Part shown: positions 35,178 to 42,221 of the stretch, in pieces
Layout of the letters: each line of letters starts with the position of its first letter
Numbering within the stretch: position 1 is the first letter of the stretch
NCBI GenBank assembly: GCA_963851415.1
Contig: CAWKPF010000002.1
Span: 310,001-374,000, forward strand
DNA: 64,000 nt
Direction of reading: 5' to 3'
Source of the DNA: CAWKPF01 sp963851415
Lineage (GTDB): Bacteria > Acidobacteriota > Thermoanaerobaculia > Multivoradales > Multivoraceae
Position numbers and translations under genes: made by a program
Notes under the pieces: model-generated
The model's database searches: none
What the model saw: only the letters and a program-made list of their open reading frames with translations
What the model was told of the DNA's origin: nothing

Positions 35178-35918
35178 ATGTGTGCCTCGCTTCCACGACC
35201 GGCCTTTCTCGCCAAGCTGCTCTCGAGCAGCGTGTTGGCGGTTGTCGCTGTCGTTCCAGCGTCCAGCGCACAGCCTCCCGCACGAGCTGACGCGTTCGCC
35301 GCCCAGCGCCAGGCCATGGTCGAGCACATACGCAGCCGGGGGGTCGAACAACAGCGACTTCTCGATGCCATGGCCACGGTGCCTCGCCACCTCTTCGTCC
35401 CCGAGGAGCTCCGGGACGAGGCCTATTCGGAGCACTCGCTCTCGATCGGCTGGGGAGAGTTCATCTCCGAGCCCTACCTCTCGGCCCGAATGATCGAGCT
35501 GCTCGAGCTCGAGGGCAACGAGCGAGTGCTCGAGATCGGCACCGGCTCGGGGTACGACGCCGCGGTACTCTCGCGGATCGCGAAGCAGGTCTACACGATC
35601 GAGATCACCGACGAGCTGGCCGAGCGGGCGCGGGAGAAGATCGACCAGATCGGCTACGACAACATCGAGCTGCGCATCGGCGACGGCTATCTGGGGTGGC
35701 CCGAGGAAGGGCCGTTCGACGCGATCATCTTGACCGCTGCGCCGCCCAGTGTTCCCGAAACGCTGCTCCAACAGCTCAAGGTGTCGGGCCGGATGGTGGT
35801 ACCGGTGGGCCGCTTCTTCCAGGACCTGATGCTCATCACCAAGCTTCCCGACGGTTCCGAGCGGCGCACCGTCATGCCGATTCGGCTCAAGCAGATGAAG
35901 GGCGAAGGCGTCGATTGA
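35178..35918 (+). CDS. pcm: Protein-L-isoaspartate O-methyltransferase with signal peptide
   Basis: 246 residues. S-adenosylmethionine-dependent repair methyltransferase that methylates isoaspartyl residues in damaged proteins. Signatures: VPRHLFVPEELRDEAY, SIGWGEFISEPYLSARMIELL (canonical form IGYGQTISQPY), SAM-binding VLEIGTGSGYDAAVL, and GDGYLGWPEEGPFDAIILTAA. Unlike cytoplasmic PCM, it begins with a signal-peptide-like region (FLAKLLSSSVLAVVAVVPAS, then AQPPARA), suggesting export; SAM supply would then be a puzzle. If this N-terminus is not used, the enzyme would start further in, but no better start is seen. The stop overlaps a TTG start of the amino-acid permease, so the two are coupled. 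Confidence 0.88.
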   Translation: MCASLPRPAFLAKLLSSSVLAVVAVVPASSAQPPARADAFAAQRQAMVEHIRSRGVEQQRLLDAMATVPRHLFVPEELRDEAYSEHSLSIGWGEFISEPYLSARMIELLELEGNERVLEIGTGSGYDAAVLSRIAKQVYTIEITDELAERAREKIDQIGYDNIELRIGDGYLGWPEEGPFDAIILTAAPPSVPETLLQQLKVSGRMVVPVGRFFQDLMLITKLPDGSERRTVMPIRLKQMKGEGVD

Positions 35919-37273
35919 ACCGGGCCGCCACGACGACCCTCGGTCGTCACATCACGATGCGCTCGGCCACTGCCCTGGTGGTGGCCAATATCGTCGGCGC
36001 GGGGATTTTCACGACCACCGGTTTTCAGGCCGCCGATCTCGGCCATCCTGGTTGGATCTTCTTGCTCTGGATCGTCGGCGGGCTCCTCGCTCTCACCGGC
36101 GCCCTCTGCTACGCCGAGCTCGGCGCAGCCATCCCGGAGGCCGGCGGCGAGTACGTGTATCTGCGCGAGACCTTCGGGCCGGCGCTCGGTTTCATGAGCG
36201 CCGTCGTCTCCCTGGTGGCCGGATTCTCTGCCCCGATCGCGGCCGCGCTCAAGAGCCTCGTGCGCTATCTCGGCGAGCTCGTCCCGGGGCTGCGCGAGGA
36301 CATCTTGCTGGCGCCGGGGCTGAGTCGCAACGACGCCGTCGCCATCGCTCTGGTCTGGCTCTTGGTCGCCATTCATCTCCGTGGCCGAAGAGGCAGCATC
36401 GGCTTCAACGATGTCGTGACCCTCTTCAAGATCGTCGGCATCCTCGCGATCCTCATCGCTGCCGCCGCGATCGGCAACGGGCATATCGAGAATCTGACTC
36501 GAGTGTCGCCCCGCTACGAGATGCTTTCTCCAGCCGAGCGCTGGGCGGCCATGGCGACGTCGCTGATCTTCGTCTCCTTCTGCTATTCCGGCTGGAACGC
36601 CGCCGCCTATGTCGCAGCCGAGATGAAGCAGCCACAGCGAGACCTGCCTCGCGCCCTGCTCGTGGGTACCGGCCTCGTCACGCTGCTCTATCTCGGGCTG
36701 AATGCCATGTACCTCTACGGCGCCGACGTCGACGAGCTCGCCGGGGTCGTCGAAGTGGGCCTGGTGTCGGGGAGGAACCTCTTCGGCCCGATCGGAGTGA
36801 ACCTGGTCGCAGCCGTGCTGGCCATCTCGATCTTCGCCTCGGCTTCGGCCATGACGATTGCCGGACCGCGGGTCTACTGGGCCTTCGGTCGAGACGTGCC
36901 GGCTCTTGCCGGCCTGGCCTCGACCGGGTCACGCACCGGGGCTCCGAGCAACGCGCTCCTGCTTCAGGGAGTGGTGACCTCGGCCGTGATCCTCTCCGGT
37001 CGGGTCGATCAGATCCAGCAGTACGCAGGCTTCACCCTGAGCCTCTTCACCAGTCTCGCGGTGAGCTGCGTCGTGGTGCTGCGCTTCAGGCGTCCCGAGC
37101 TGGCGCGCCCGTTCCGCACCTGGGGCTATCCACTGACTCCGCTGTTTTTTCTCAGCGTTTCGATCTGGACGATGGTCTGGGCGTTTCGCGGGCGGCCGCT
37201 CGAGTCTTCCCTGGCGATGATGACGGTGGCCGCCAGCGGTGCCCTCTTCTGGCTACTGGGCCGCTCCCGGTAG
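35915..37273 (+). CDS. APC-superfamily amino acid permease
   Basis: 452 residues with about 12 hydrophobic segments. The family opening is clear: LGRHITMRSATALVVANIVGAGIFTTTG (TM1 with the GAGIF unwound motif), CYAELGAAIPEAGGEYVYLRE, FVSFCYSGWNAAAYVAAEMK (TM6) and PFRTWGYPLTPLFFLSVS near the end. It should be an inner-membrane amino-acid transporter or exchanger; substrate unknown. The start is taken as the TTG overlapping the TGA of pcm (TTGA), which keeps the conserved residues before TM1. The ATG at 35957 is an alternative. Coupled to the isoaspartyl methyltransferase. Confidence 0.88.
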   Translation: MNRAATTTLGRHITMRSATALVVANIVGAGIFTTTGFQAADLGHPGWIFLLWIVGGLLALTGALCYAELGAAIPEAGGEYVYLRETFGPALGFMSAVVSLVAGFSAPIAAALKSLVRYLGELVPGLREDILLAPGLSRNDAVAIALVWLLVAIHLRGRRGSIGFNDVVTLFKIVGILAILIAAAAIGNGHIENLTRVSPRYEMLSPAERWAAMATSLIFVSFCYSGWNAAAYVAAEMKQPQRDLPRALLVGTGLVTLLYLGLNAMYLYGADVDELAGVVEVGLVSGRNLFGPIGVNLVAAVLAISIFASASAMTIAGPRVYWAFGRDVPALAGLASTGSRTGAPSNALLLQGVVTSAVILSGRVDQIQQYAGFTLSLFTSLAVSCVVVLRFRRPELARPFRTWGYPLTPLFFLSVSIWTMVWAFRGRPLESSLAMMTVAASGALFWLLGRSR

Positions 37274-37284
37274 CTGGCCGGCTG

Positions 37285-37671
37285 TCATCCGGCGGGGAGC
37301 TGACTGGCTCGCATCCGTCCACCGAGCCAGGCCGCCGGAACCAGCAGCAGCAGGAAGCTCAGGTGGTACCAGATCGGCATCGCTTCCCAGTACTGAAGCT
37401 GCACCGCGATACCGACCGCCAGCAGCACGACTCCGAGAGTCGCCGCCGCAGCCACCTCTCTTCCTCGGGCCACGAGGCCGGTCAGGTATCCAGCGACCAA
37501 CGAGATCACCACGCTCAGCCCCAATACCAGCATCAGCACCGTCGCGTCTCGAGTCGATCCGTCCTCGGCGAAGCGGGAGGGAAACAGCACAAGGGCCACC
37601 TGGTTTCCCACCAACCAGAGAACGCTCCACACCGCGAAGCCAACCACGATCGACAATCCAGTCCTCAACAT
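37285..37671 (-). CDS. Small integral membrane protein, four TM segments
   Basis: 128 residues; the ATG is supported by AAGGAGAT eight bases upstream. Four hydrophobic helices are seen: LSIVVGFAVWSVLWLVGNQVA, TVLMLVLGLSVVISLVAGYLT, VAAAATLGVVLLAVGIAVQ, and YHLSFLLLLVPAAWLGG. No family recognised. It lies downstream of the ArsR and SRPBCC genes on the same strand (29-base gap) and is probably the third gene of that operon. A role in the same stress or solute response is possible. Confidence 0.7.
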   Translation of the reverse strand: MLRTGLSIVVGFAVWSVLWLVGNQVALVLFPSRFAEDGSTRDATVLMLVLGLSVVISLVAGYLTGLVARGREVAAAATLGVVLLAVGIAVQLQYWEAMPIWYHLSFLLLLVPAAWLGGRMRASQLPAG

Positions 37672-37700
37672 CTGTCCATCTCCTTTCAGCCTCGGGGCTG

Positions 37701-38276
37701 TCAAAGCGGCCACTGCTCGGTCCGCGTCCGTTTCGGATTCAAGGGTGCCAACAGCTTGAAGAGCACGAACAGCATTCGCGCACCCATGGTCGGCCGTCCC
37801 GTCTCGACAATCGACTTGAGCGTCTTGGTGATGAACCGTCCACCCGACGCCATCTGCTTTCCGCTGCGCGTCCCTACCGGCAGGTCCTCGACCGTCAGCG
37901 TGAAGTCCACGCCCCCCGGCTTCTGCTGGAGCTCGTAGACCACCGTGCACTCGGGGTCGTCGTAGGCAGTGAACCGAAAGGTGTGAGAGAACTTCACGGG
38001 ATGGTCGAGCTCGATCACCCTTCCCACCACCGCCGTGAACTTCCCGTCCGGGGAGCGCATGTGCAGGGGCGCACCGGGCTCGAGTCCGGGAGTGTGCATT
38101 CGTGAGTTGAACATCGCCTGCTGCACCTCGTCGGTCTTGGTGAGCTCGCGCCACACCTGGTCCATCGTGCCTTCGATGAACACCCGAAATACCGCCGTTT
38201 CGCGCTCGACCCGCTCCTCGTTCTGCCCAGCTACCACCGGATTCGCTCCGCTCAACGTCTTCTCTGCTTCCGACAT
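37701..38276 (-). CDS. SRPBCC (AHSA1-like) domain protein
   Basis: 191 residues; starts after an AGAAGAGGG purine-rich stretch. AHSA1/START-like fold: VFRVFIEGTMDQVWRELTKTDEVQ, then strands with GKFTAVVGRVIELDHPVKFSHTFRF and TVVYELQQKPGGVDFTLTVEDL. Members bind small hydrophobic ligands. Here, as in many genomes, the gene sits directly downstream of an ArsR-type regulator (43-base gap), a pairing in which the SRPBCC protein is thought to be the regulated ligand-binding effector. Ligand unknown. Confidence 0.85.
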   Translation of the reverse strand: MSEAEKTLSGANPVVAGQNEERVERETAVFRVFIEGTMDQVWRELTKTDEVQQAMFNSRMHTPGLEPGAPLHMRSPDGKFTAVVGRVIELDHPVKFSHTFRFTAYDDPECTVVYELQQKPGGVDFTLTVEDLPVGTRSGKQMASGGRFITKTLKSIVETGRPTMGARMLFVLFKLLAPLNPKRTRTEQWPL

Positions 38277-38319
38277 CCCTCTTCTCCTTCCGTTTTCGAA
38301 TCGCTGGATCGGCGCTGGG

Positions 38320-38688
38320 TCAATCGGGCTCCGACCTCGCGGCTGCCTCGACACGAGCCTTCAGATCGACCAGGCGACTGGCCCACAGCGCGCTGTACTC
38401 GTCCGTCCAGCGCTCGTGGACCTGCTGAATGGGGACCACGTTGAAGTAGAGACGACGGACCCGTCCCTCTCGACGCGACACGATCAAGTCGGCGTCCTCG
38501 AGCACCTTCAGGTGCTTCATCACGCTGATCCGGCTGCTGTCGAAGCGGGCGCTCAGCTCTCCCACGCCGCTTCCCGGATGGGCTCGCACCAGATCCAGGA
38601 TGCGGCGCCGTGTGCCGTGGGCGAGGGCATGGAACAAGCGGTCCATGCCGTCGTCCGGCTCGCGCTCGAGACTCGATTTCGTGGGCAT
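38320..38688 (-). CDS. ArsR-family transcriptional regulator
   Basis: 122 residues. Winged helix-turn-helix of the ArsR/SmtB superfamily: LFHALAHGTRRRILDLVRAHPGSGVGELSARFDSSRISVMKHLKVLEDADLIVSRREGRVR..YFN is the classical pattern. No CxC metal-binding site, so it is of the SRPBCC-associated type rather than metal-sensing. An inverted repeat GTAACC/GGTTAC lies just upstream of the ATG, inside the predicted promoter, pointing to autorepression. No ribosome binding site precedes the ATG, and the transcript probably starts at or next to it. Confidence 0.9.
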   Translation of the reverse strand: MPTKSSLEREPDDGMDRLFHALAHGTRRRILDLVRAHPGSGVGELSARFDSSRISVMKHLKVLEDADLIVSRREGRVRRLYFNVVPIQQVHERWTDEYSALWASRLVDLKARVEAAARSEPD

Positions 38689-38694
38689 GGATAA

Positions 38695-38724
38695 AATGTA
38701 ACCGTTTGGTTACTTCTCTGTCAA
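38695..38724 (-). promoter_or_regulatory. Predicted promoter of the ArsR-SRPBCC operon
   Basis: On the minus strand TTGACA (38724-38719) is a perfect -35, followed after 18 bases by TACATT (38700-38695, four of six -10 consensus). The expected start of transcription, seven bases further, coincides with the A of the ATG at 38688, implying a leaderless mRNA. The inverted repeat 38698-38713 lies within it. Confidence 0.5.
38698..38713. promoter_or_regulatory. Probable ArsR operator (inverted repeat)
   Basis: GTAACC-GTTT-GGTTAC, a perfect 6-base inverted repeat ten bases upstream of the ArsR-type start codon, overlapping the spacer and -10 of its predicted promoter. This placement and the ACC/GGT half-sites fit autoregulation by the ArsR protein of the ArsR-SRPBCC operon. 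Confidence 0.6.
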
Positions 38725-38836
38725 GCCAACCCTGAGACACAAAAGAACTGGCACTAGAAATCGTAGTCTGCGCTATGATGCACATCGTGGGCGCTTCGTC
38801 CTACTCCACCACCGACCCGACCCTCGCGCCATCCCC

Positions 38837-39250
38837 ATGAGCTCGATCGTCCTGTTCCAACTCTCCCTCTTCTTCGGCTGGCTGCTCATGTTCGCCAGCG
38901 TGCTCGACCTCCAGGGGTTCCTCGGCCGGGTCACCCTGATGGAGATGGGGAATCTCCCCAGCTTCAAGAATCTGGCGCGCCGCCAGATGTACGTGTCCCT
39001 TGCGCTCACCCTCCTGTTCTGGGGTGCCGGCCTGCTCGGGCTCTACTCTGCCGCGGTGGATCGAAGCTCGTGGACGCTGACTCACGTGGTCGTCTTCCTC
39101 GTGCTCTTCGGAGCGATCGAAGCCACCTACCTGTTCAAGCGGAACATCCGCAATCAGGTGATGACCCTGCCGGCAGAAGACAAAGGCACGGAGAGTCTGA
39201 TTCAGGCGGTCTGCCTGGAATGGACCCGCAGGACCCTTCCCCAGTTCTGA
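38837..39250 (+). CDS. Small integral membrane protein, unknown
   Basis: 137 residues with about three membrane helices: IVLFQLSLFFGWLLMFASVLDL at the N-terminus, MYVSLALTLLFWGAGLLGLYSAA, and LTHVVVFLVLFGAIEATYLF, then a soluble tail. It is divergent from the ArsR operon; TATGAT at 38774-38779 is a possible -10. No family recognised. Convergent with folK downstream. Confidence 0.6.
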   Translation: MSSIVLFQLSLFFGWLLMFASVLDLQGFLGRVTLMEMGNLPSFKNLARRQMYVSLALTLLFWGAGLLGLYSAAVDRSSWTLTHVVVFLVLFGAIEATYLFKRNIRNQVMTLPAEDKGTESLIQAVCLEWTRRTLPQF

Positions 39251-39255
39251 GTCTT

Positions 39256-39294
39256 CCCCCGCGACCCCAGAGGGGGCGCGCCTCGCCGGCGCCC
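39256..39294. terminator. GC-rich hairpins between convergent genes
   Basis: In the 59 bases between the convergent membrane-protein gene and folK lie CCCCC (39256-39260) pairing with GGGGG (39272-39276) and an alternative GGGCGC/GCGCCC pair (39274-39279, 39289-39294). No T-run on either strand, so termination is only suggested by position. Confidence 0.25.
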
Positions 39295-39309
39295 GATGGC
39301 ACGCTCGGA

Positions 39310-39771
39310 TCAGCCCTGCAGCAATCGATCTCGCAACTCGGCGACGCTGAGTCCGCAGACGGGGTGCACCAGGTCCGATGCGATCTGTGCCAGGGGCTCG
39401 AGAACGAAGAGCCGCACGTGAAGACGCGGATGAGGCACGACCAGAGTCGGGGTCTCGATCACGTGGTCGCCGTAGAACAGCAGATCGAGGTCGATCTCAC
39501 GCGGACCGTTGCGAAAGGTCGGCGTGCGGCCGAGACGCGTCTCGAGCTCTTTCACGCGAGCCAACAGCTCTTCGGGCGCGAGCTCGGTGTCGAGAGCCAC
39601 CGCGGCGTTCAGGAAGCGTGGCTGCTCTCGGTGCCCTTCCGGTGCGGTGTCGTGAAAACCCGAGCGAGCCACCACGAGGCCGAGCTCGCCCAGCGCTTCG
39701 ATGGCACGCTCCAGCTGCCGCGCTCGGTCCCCGAGGTTCGAGCCCAGGGCGACGTACGCTCGCTCCATCAC
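39310..39771 (-). CDS. folK: 2-amino-4-hydroxy-6-hydroxymethyldihydropteridine pyrophosphokinase
   Basis: 153 residues, the usual size. HPPK transfers pyrophosphate from ATP to 6-hydroxymethyl-dihydropterin in folate synthesis. Signatures: VALGSNLGDRARQLERAIEAL, PRFLNAAVALDT, LGRTPTFRNGPREIDLDLLFYGD (the Mg/ATP-binding DxD region) and VPHPRLHVRLFVLEPL. Its ATG overlaps the stop of the folP-folB fusion by four bases (ATGA), so three successive folate steps are encoded by one coupled pair. Cytoplasmic. Confidence 0.95.
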   Translation of the reverse strand: MMERAYVALGSNLGDRARQLERAIEALGELGLVVARSGFHDTAPEGHREQPRFLNAAVALDTELAPEELLARVKELETRLGRTPTFRNGPREIDLDLLFYGDHVIETPTLVVPHPRLHVRLFVLEPLAQIASDLVHPVCGLSVAELRDRLLQG

Positions 39772-40973
39772 GCCTGGCCGCGCGGTCGCTCACGAATCAC
39801 TTCGACCCCGAACTGGCCCCGTTCCGTGACTCTTCCAGACCACTTCTCGGCCACGGCGGGCTTGACGATCCGCACACGGACCTCGGTGGCGTGAAGCTCT
39901 GAGAGCACCTTCGCCGCGATCTCCTCCGCCATCGTCTCCAACAGTTCCCGCGGACGTTCCCCCGCGACTCGGCGAGCGATCTCCGCCAGCGCGACATAGT
40001 CGACCGTCGACGGCAGACCATCGGCGAAGCCCGGCTCCAGCTCCACCTCTGCCTCGACGTCGATCACCACGTCCTGCTCGCGGCTGCGCTCCTCCACGCC
40101 GACGCCGACGTGGGTCGGACAGCGCAGACCCCGCGCAAAGATCCTCTGGGCTCGACTCTCGCTCCCACCCAGGACGGCCGCCACGACCGCGAGTGCGTCG
40201 CGGTGGAGCTCGACGTCGTGCACCCGGACGATGTCGGCGCCCTGCAGCACCGCGATGACATCCGCCGCCAGGGTGGCTGCCAGACGATCGGAGCTCGATC
40301 GCCCGGTGATCTTGCCGAGAAACGACTTGCGGCTCAATCCCACCAACAGGGGAAGTCCCAGGACTCGGAAGCGGCCCAGCCGACGAAGCAAGTCCAGATT
40401 GTGCTGGTGCGTCTTGCCGAAGCCGATTCCCGGATCGAGCACCAGCTGCACACCGGCCTTCTCCGCCGAGCGCTGACGCTCTTCGAAGAACCGACGGATC
40501 TCTTCGACCACGTCCTCGTAGTGGGGGGCCTTCTGCATGGTGCGGGGAGTGCCGAGCATGTGCATGGCGACCACCGGTGCCCCGAACTCTGCAGCCACTG
40601 CGAGCATGGCGTCACCGGCGCCGGTGATGTCGTTGATCATGTGCGCCCCGGCCTCGAGGCAAGCGCGCGCCACCTCGGGCTTGTAGGTGTCGACGCTGAT
40701 CGGAACACCTACGCCGGAGAGCTGCTCGACCACCGGCAGCACCCGCCTCAGCTCGGCAGGCTCGTCTACCGGCTCGGCTCCCGGCCGGCTGCTCTCGCCC
40801 CCGATGTCGACCAGGTCGGCGCCCTCGGAAACCAGGCGGCGAGCCTGGATGACCGCTGACTCCGCGTCGAGAAAGAGTCCCCCGTCCGAGAAGCTGTCGG
40901 GCGTGACATTGACCACGCCCATGATGCGCGGGCGCGACAGGTCGACGGTGAGATCTCGGCAGCGCAGCAACAT
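39768..40973 (-). CDS. folP: Bifunctional dihydropteroate synthase / dihydroneopterin aldolase
   Basis: 401 residues. Residues 1 to about 270 are dihydropteroate synthase: IMGVVNVTPDSFSDGG, DLVDIGGESSRPGAEPV, PISVDTYKPEVA, VLDPGIGFGKTHQHN, LLVGLSRKSFLGKITGR, and ADIVRVHDVELH. From about 280 a dihydroneopterin aldolase (FolB) domain follows: RIFARGLRCPTHVGVGVEER, VVIDVEAEVEL, STVDYVALAEIARRVAGERPRELLETMAEEIA, VRVRIVKPAV. The two enzymes act on either side of HPPK (folK, encoded next with a 4-base overlap), so the pair covers aldolase, pyrophosphokinase and synthase steps. The order synthase-aldolase in one chain is unusual but the frame is continuous. Confidence 0.93.
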   Translation of the reverse strand: MLLRCRDLTVDLSRPRIMGVVNVTPDSFSDGGLFLDAESAVIQARRLVSEGADLVDIGGESSRPGAEPVDEPAELRRVLPVVEQLSGVGVPISVDTYKPEVARACLEAGAHMINDITGAGDAMLAVAAEFGAPVVAMHMLGTPRTMQKAPHYEDVVEEIRRFFEERQRSAEKAGVQLVLDPGIGFGKTHQHNLDLLRRLGRFRVLGLPLLVGLSRKSFLGKITGRSSSDRLAATLAADVIAVLQGADIVRVHDVELHRDALAVVAAVLGGSESRAQRIFARGLRCPTHVGVGVEERSREQDVVIDVEAEVELEPGFADGLPSTVDYVALAEIARRVAGERPRELLETMAEEIAAKVLSELHATEVRVRIVKPAVAEKWSGRVTERGQFGVEVIRERPRGQA

Positions 40974-41220
40974 CGGGTTTCTCGTGAAGCCTCACTCTAT
41001 CGCCGTCCCCCCCACTCGCCGCCCTGCAGAGAGCGAACACACGACATCCTGGCCGGTTCTTTGCAGTTCCCGAGAACGTCAGTGGAAGTGCCCTTTTCTT
41101 ACCGAGGATTCTTCGGAAATCTAGCCGCCCACCGGACCCCCTACCCCCGACGACGTTTCCTTTCCGGCGCACCATTTCCGGATCGAAACAGTCTTCGGGC
41201 TCGTCGCGAGGACCTTTCCC

Positions 41221-41664
41221 ATGCCCCTCAAAACCGAGACAGTCCTGATCATCGACGACGATCCGACCGTTTTGCAGGTCACAGAACAGATCCTGCGCCG
41301 CTTCGGCTATGAGACCGAAACCGCTCTGAGCGGCTTCGGCGGTCTCGAGATCCTCGAGGATCGGATGGAGGAGATCCACTGCGTTCTGCTGGACATGAGC
41401 ATGCCCGGTATGGACGGAGCCGAGACCTTTCGCGAGCTGCGGCGCCTGCGTCCCGGTCTCCCCGTGGTCATGATCAGTGGCTTCGCCGAGGACGACCTCG
41501 CAACCAGCTTCCCCGGCGATGCTCCGTTCGCGTTCGTGCAGAAGCCCTTTTCGATCGGCGACCTCGATCACACCGTGAGATCTGCGATCGCACAGCTTCG
41601 CCCGCGGCGACCCCGGCGGCCGGCTCCTGCGATCGGCCTCCGGGCTCCGATCGCCGCTGTCTGA
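41221..41664 (+). CDS. Stand-alone response regulator receiver protein
   Basis: 147 residues. CheY-like receiver: TVLIIDDDPTVLQVTEQIL (acidic pocket), CVLLDMSMPGMDGAETF with the phospho-acceptor Asp, VVMISGFAEDD (Ser/Thr switch position), and FVQKPFSIGDLDHTV with the conserved Lys. No output domain; a short basic Pro/Arg tail follows. Probably receives phosphate from a hybrid kinase elsewhere. Start follows AGGACC. About 250 bases upstream separate it from divergent folP, with no other recognisable gene. Confidence 0.9.
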   Translation: MPLKTETVLIIDDDPTVLQVTEQILRRFGYETETALSGFGGLEILEDRMEEIHCVLLDMSMPGMDGAETFRELRRLRPGLPVVMISGFAEDDLATSFPGDAPFAFVQKPFSIGDLDHTVRSAIAQLRPRRPRRPAPAIGLRAPIAAV

Positions 41665-41758
41665 AGGCGCGCGCCGCTCCCGCAGCGACCCGCAGCGGTA
41701 TCCAGTCGGGACCGGGCTCGCTAGACTCGCCTCGAATGACACTTCGAGGACTTCGCAC

Positions 41759-42214
41759 ATGCAGAACTGGAACGTCTATCTCTCGGGAGAGATTCACACC
41801 GACTGGCGCGACACCATCGAGCGGGGAGTCGCCCAGGCCGGACTTCCGGTCACGTTCACCTCTCCCGTCACCGACCACTCCGCGAGCGACGACTGCGGCG
41901 TCTCGATCCTGGGTGAGGAGGCACAGCCCTTCTGGAAGGATCGCAAGGGTGCCCAGCTGAACGCGATCCGGACCCGGACGGCGATCTCCCACGCGGACGT
42001 GGTGGTGGTGCGCTTCGGCGACAAGTACCGGCAGTGGAACGCAGCCTTCGACGCCGGCTACGCCGCCGCTCTCGGAAAGCCGATCGTCGTCCTGCACCCC
42101 GAGGAGCACACCCACGCCCTGAAGGAGGTCGACGCCGCGGCCCTCGCCGTCGCACAGGAGCCCGAGCAGGTGGTCGAGATTCTCCGCTATGTCGTCGGCG
42201 GAGTCCTCTCTTGA
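41759..42214 (+). CDS. ytoQ: YtoQ family protein
   Basis: 151 residues. Matches the small YtoQ family: NVYLSGEIHTDWRD, FTSPVTDHSASDDCG, AIRTRTAISHADVVVVRFGDKYRQWNAAFDAGYAAALGKPIVVLHPEEH. The fold is nucleoside-2-deoxyribosyltransferase-like (a Rossmann-like sheet with an AFDAGYA motif), so a nucleoside-related or toxin-like role is conceivable; the function is not known. Cytoplasmic. The next gene begins immediately after. Confidence 0.85.
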   Translation: MQNWNVYLSGEIHTDWRDTIERGVAQAGLPVTFTSPVTDHSASDDCGVSILGEEAQPFWKDRKGAQLNAIRTRTAISHADVVVVRFGDKYRQWNAAFDAGYAAALGKPIVVLHPEEHTHALKEVDAAALAVAQEPEQVVEILRYVVGGVLS

Positions 42215-42221
42215 GCGTGCG

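Noticed and set aside
38749..38764. TGGCAC as a sigma-54 -24 element upstream of the membrane protein at 38837
   Set aside because: The -12 part (TTGC) is missing at the right distance.
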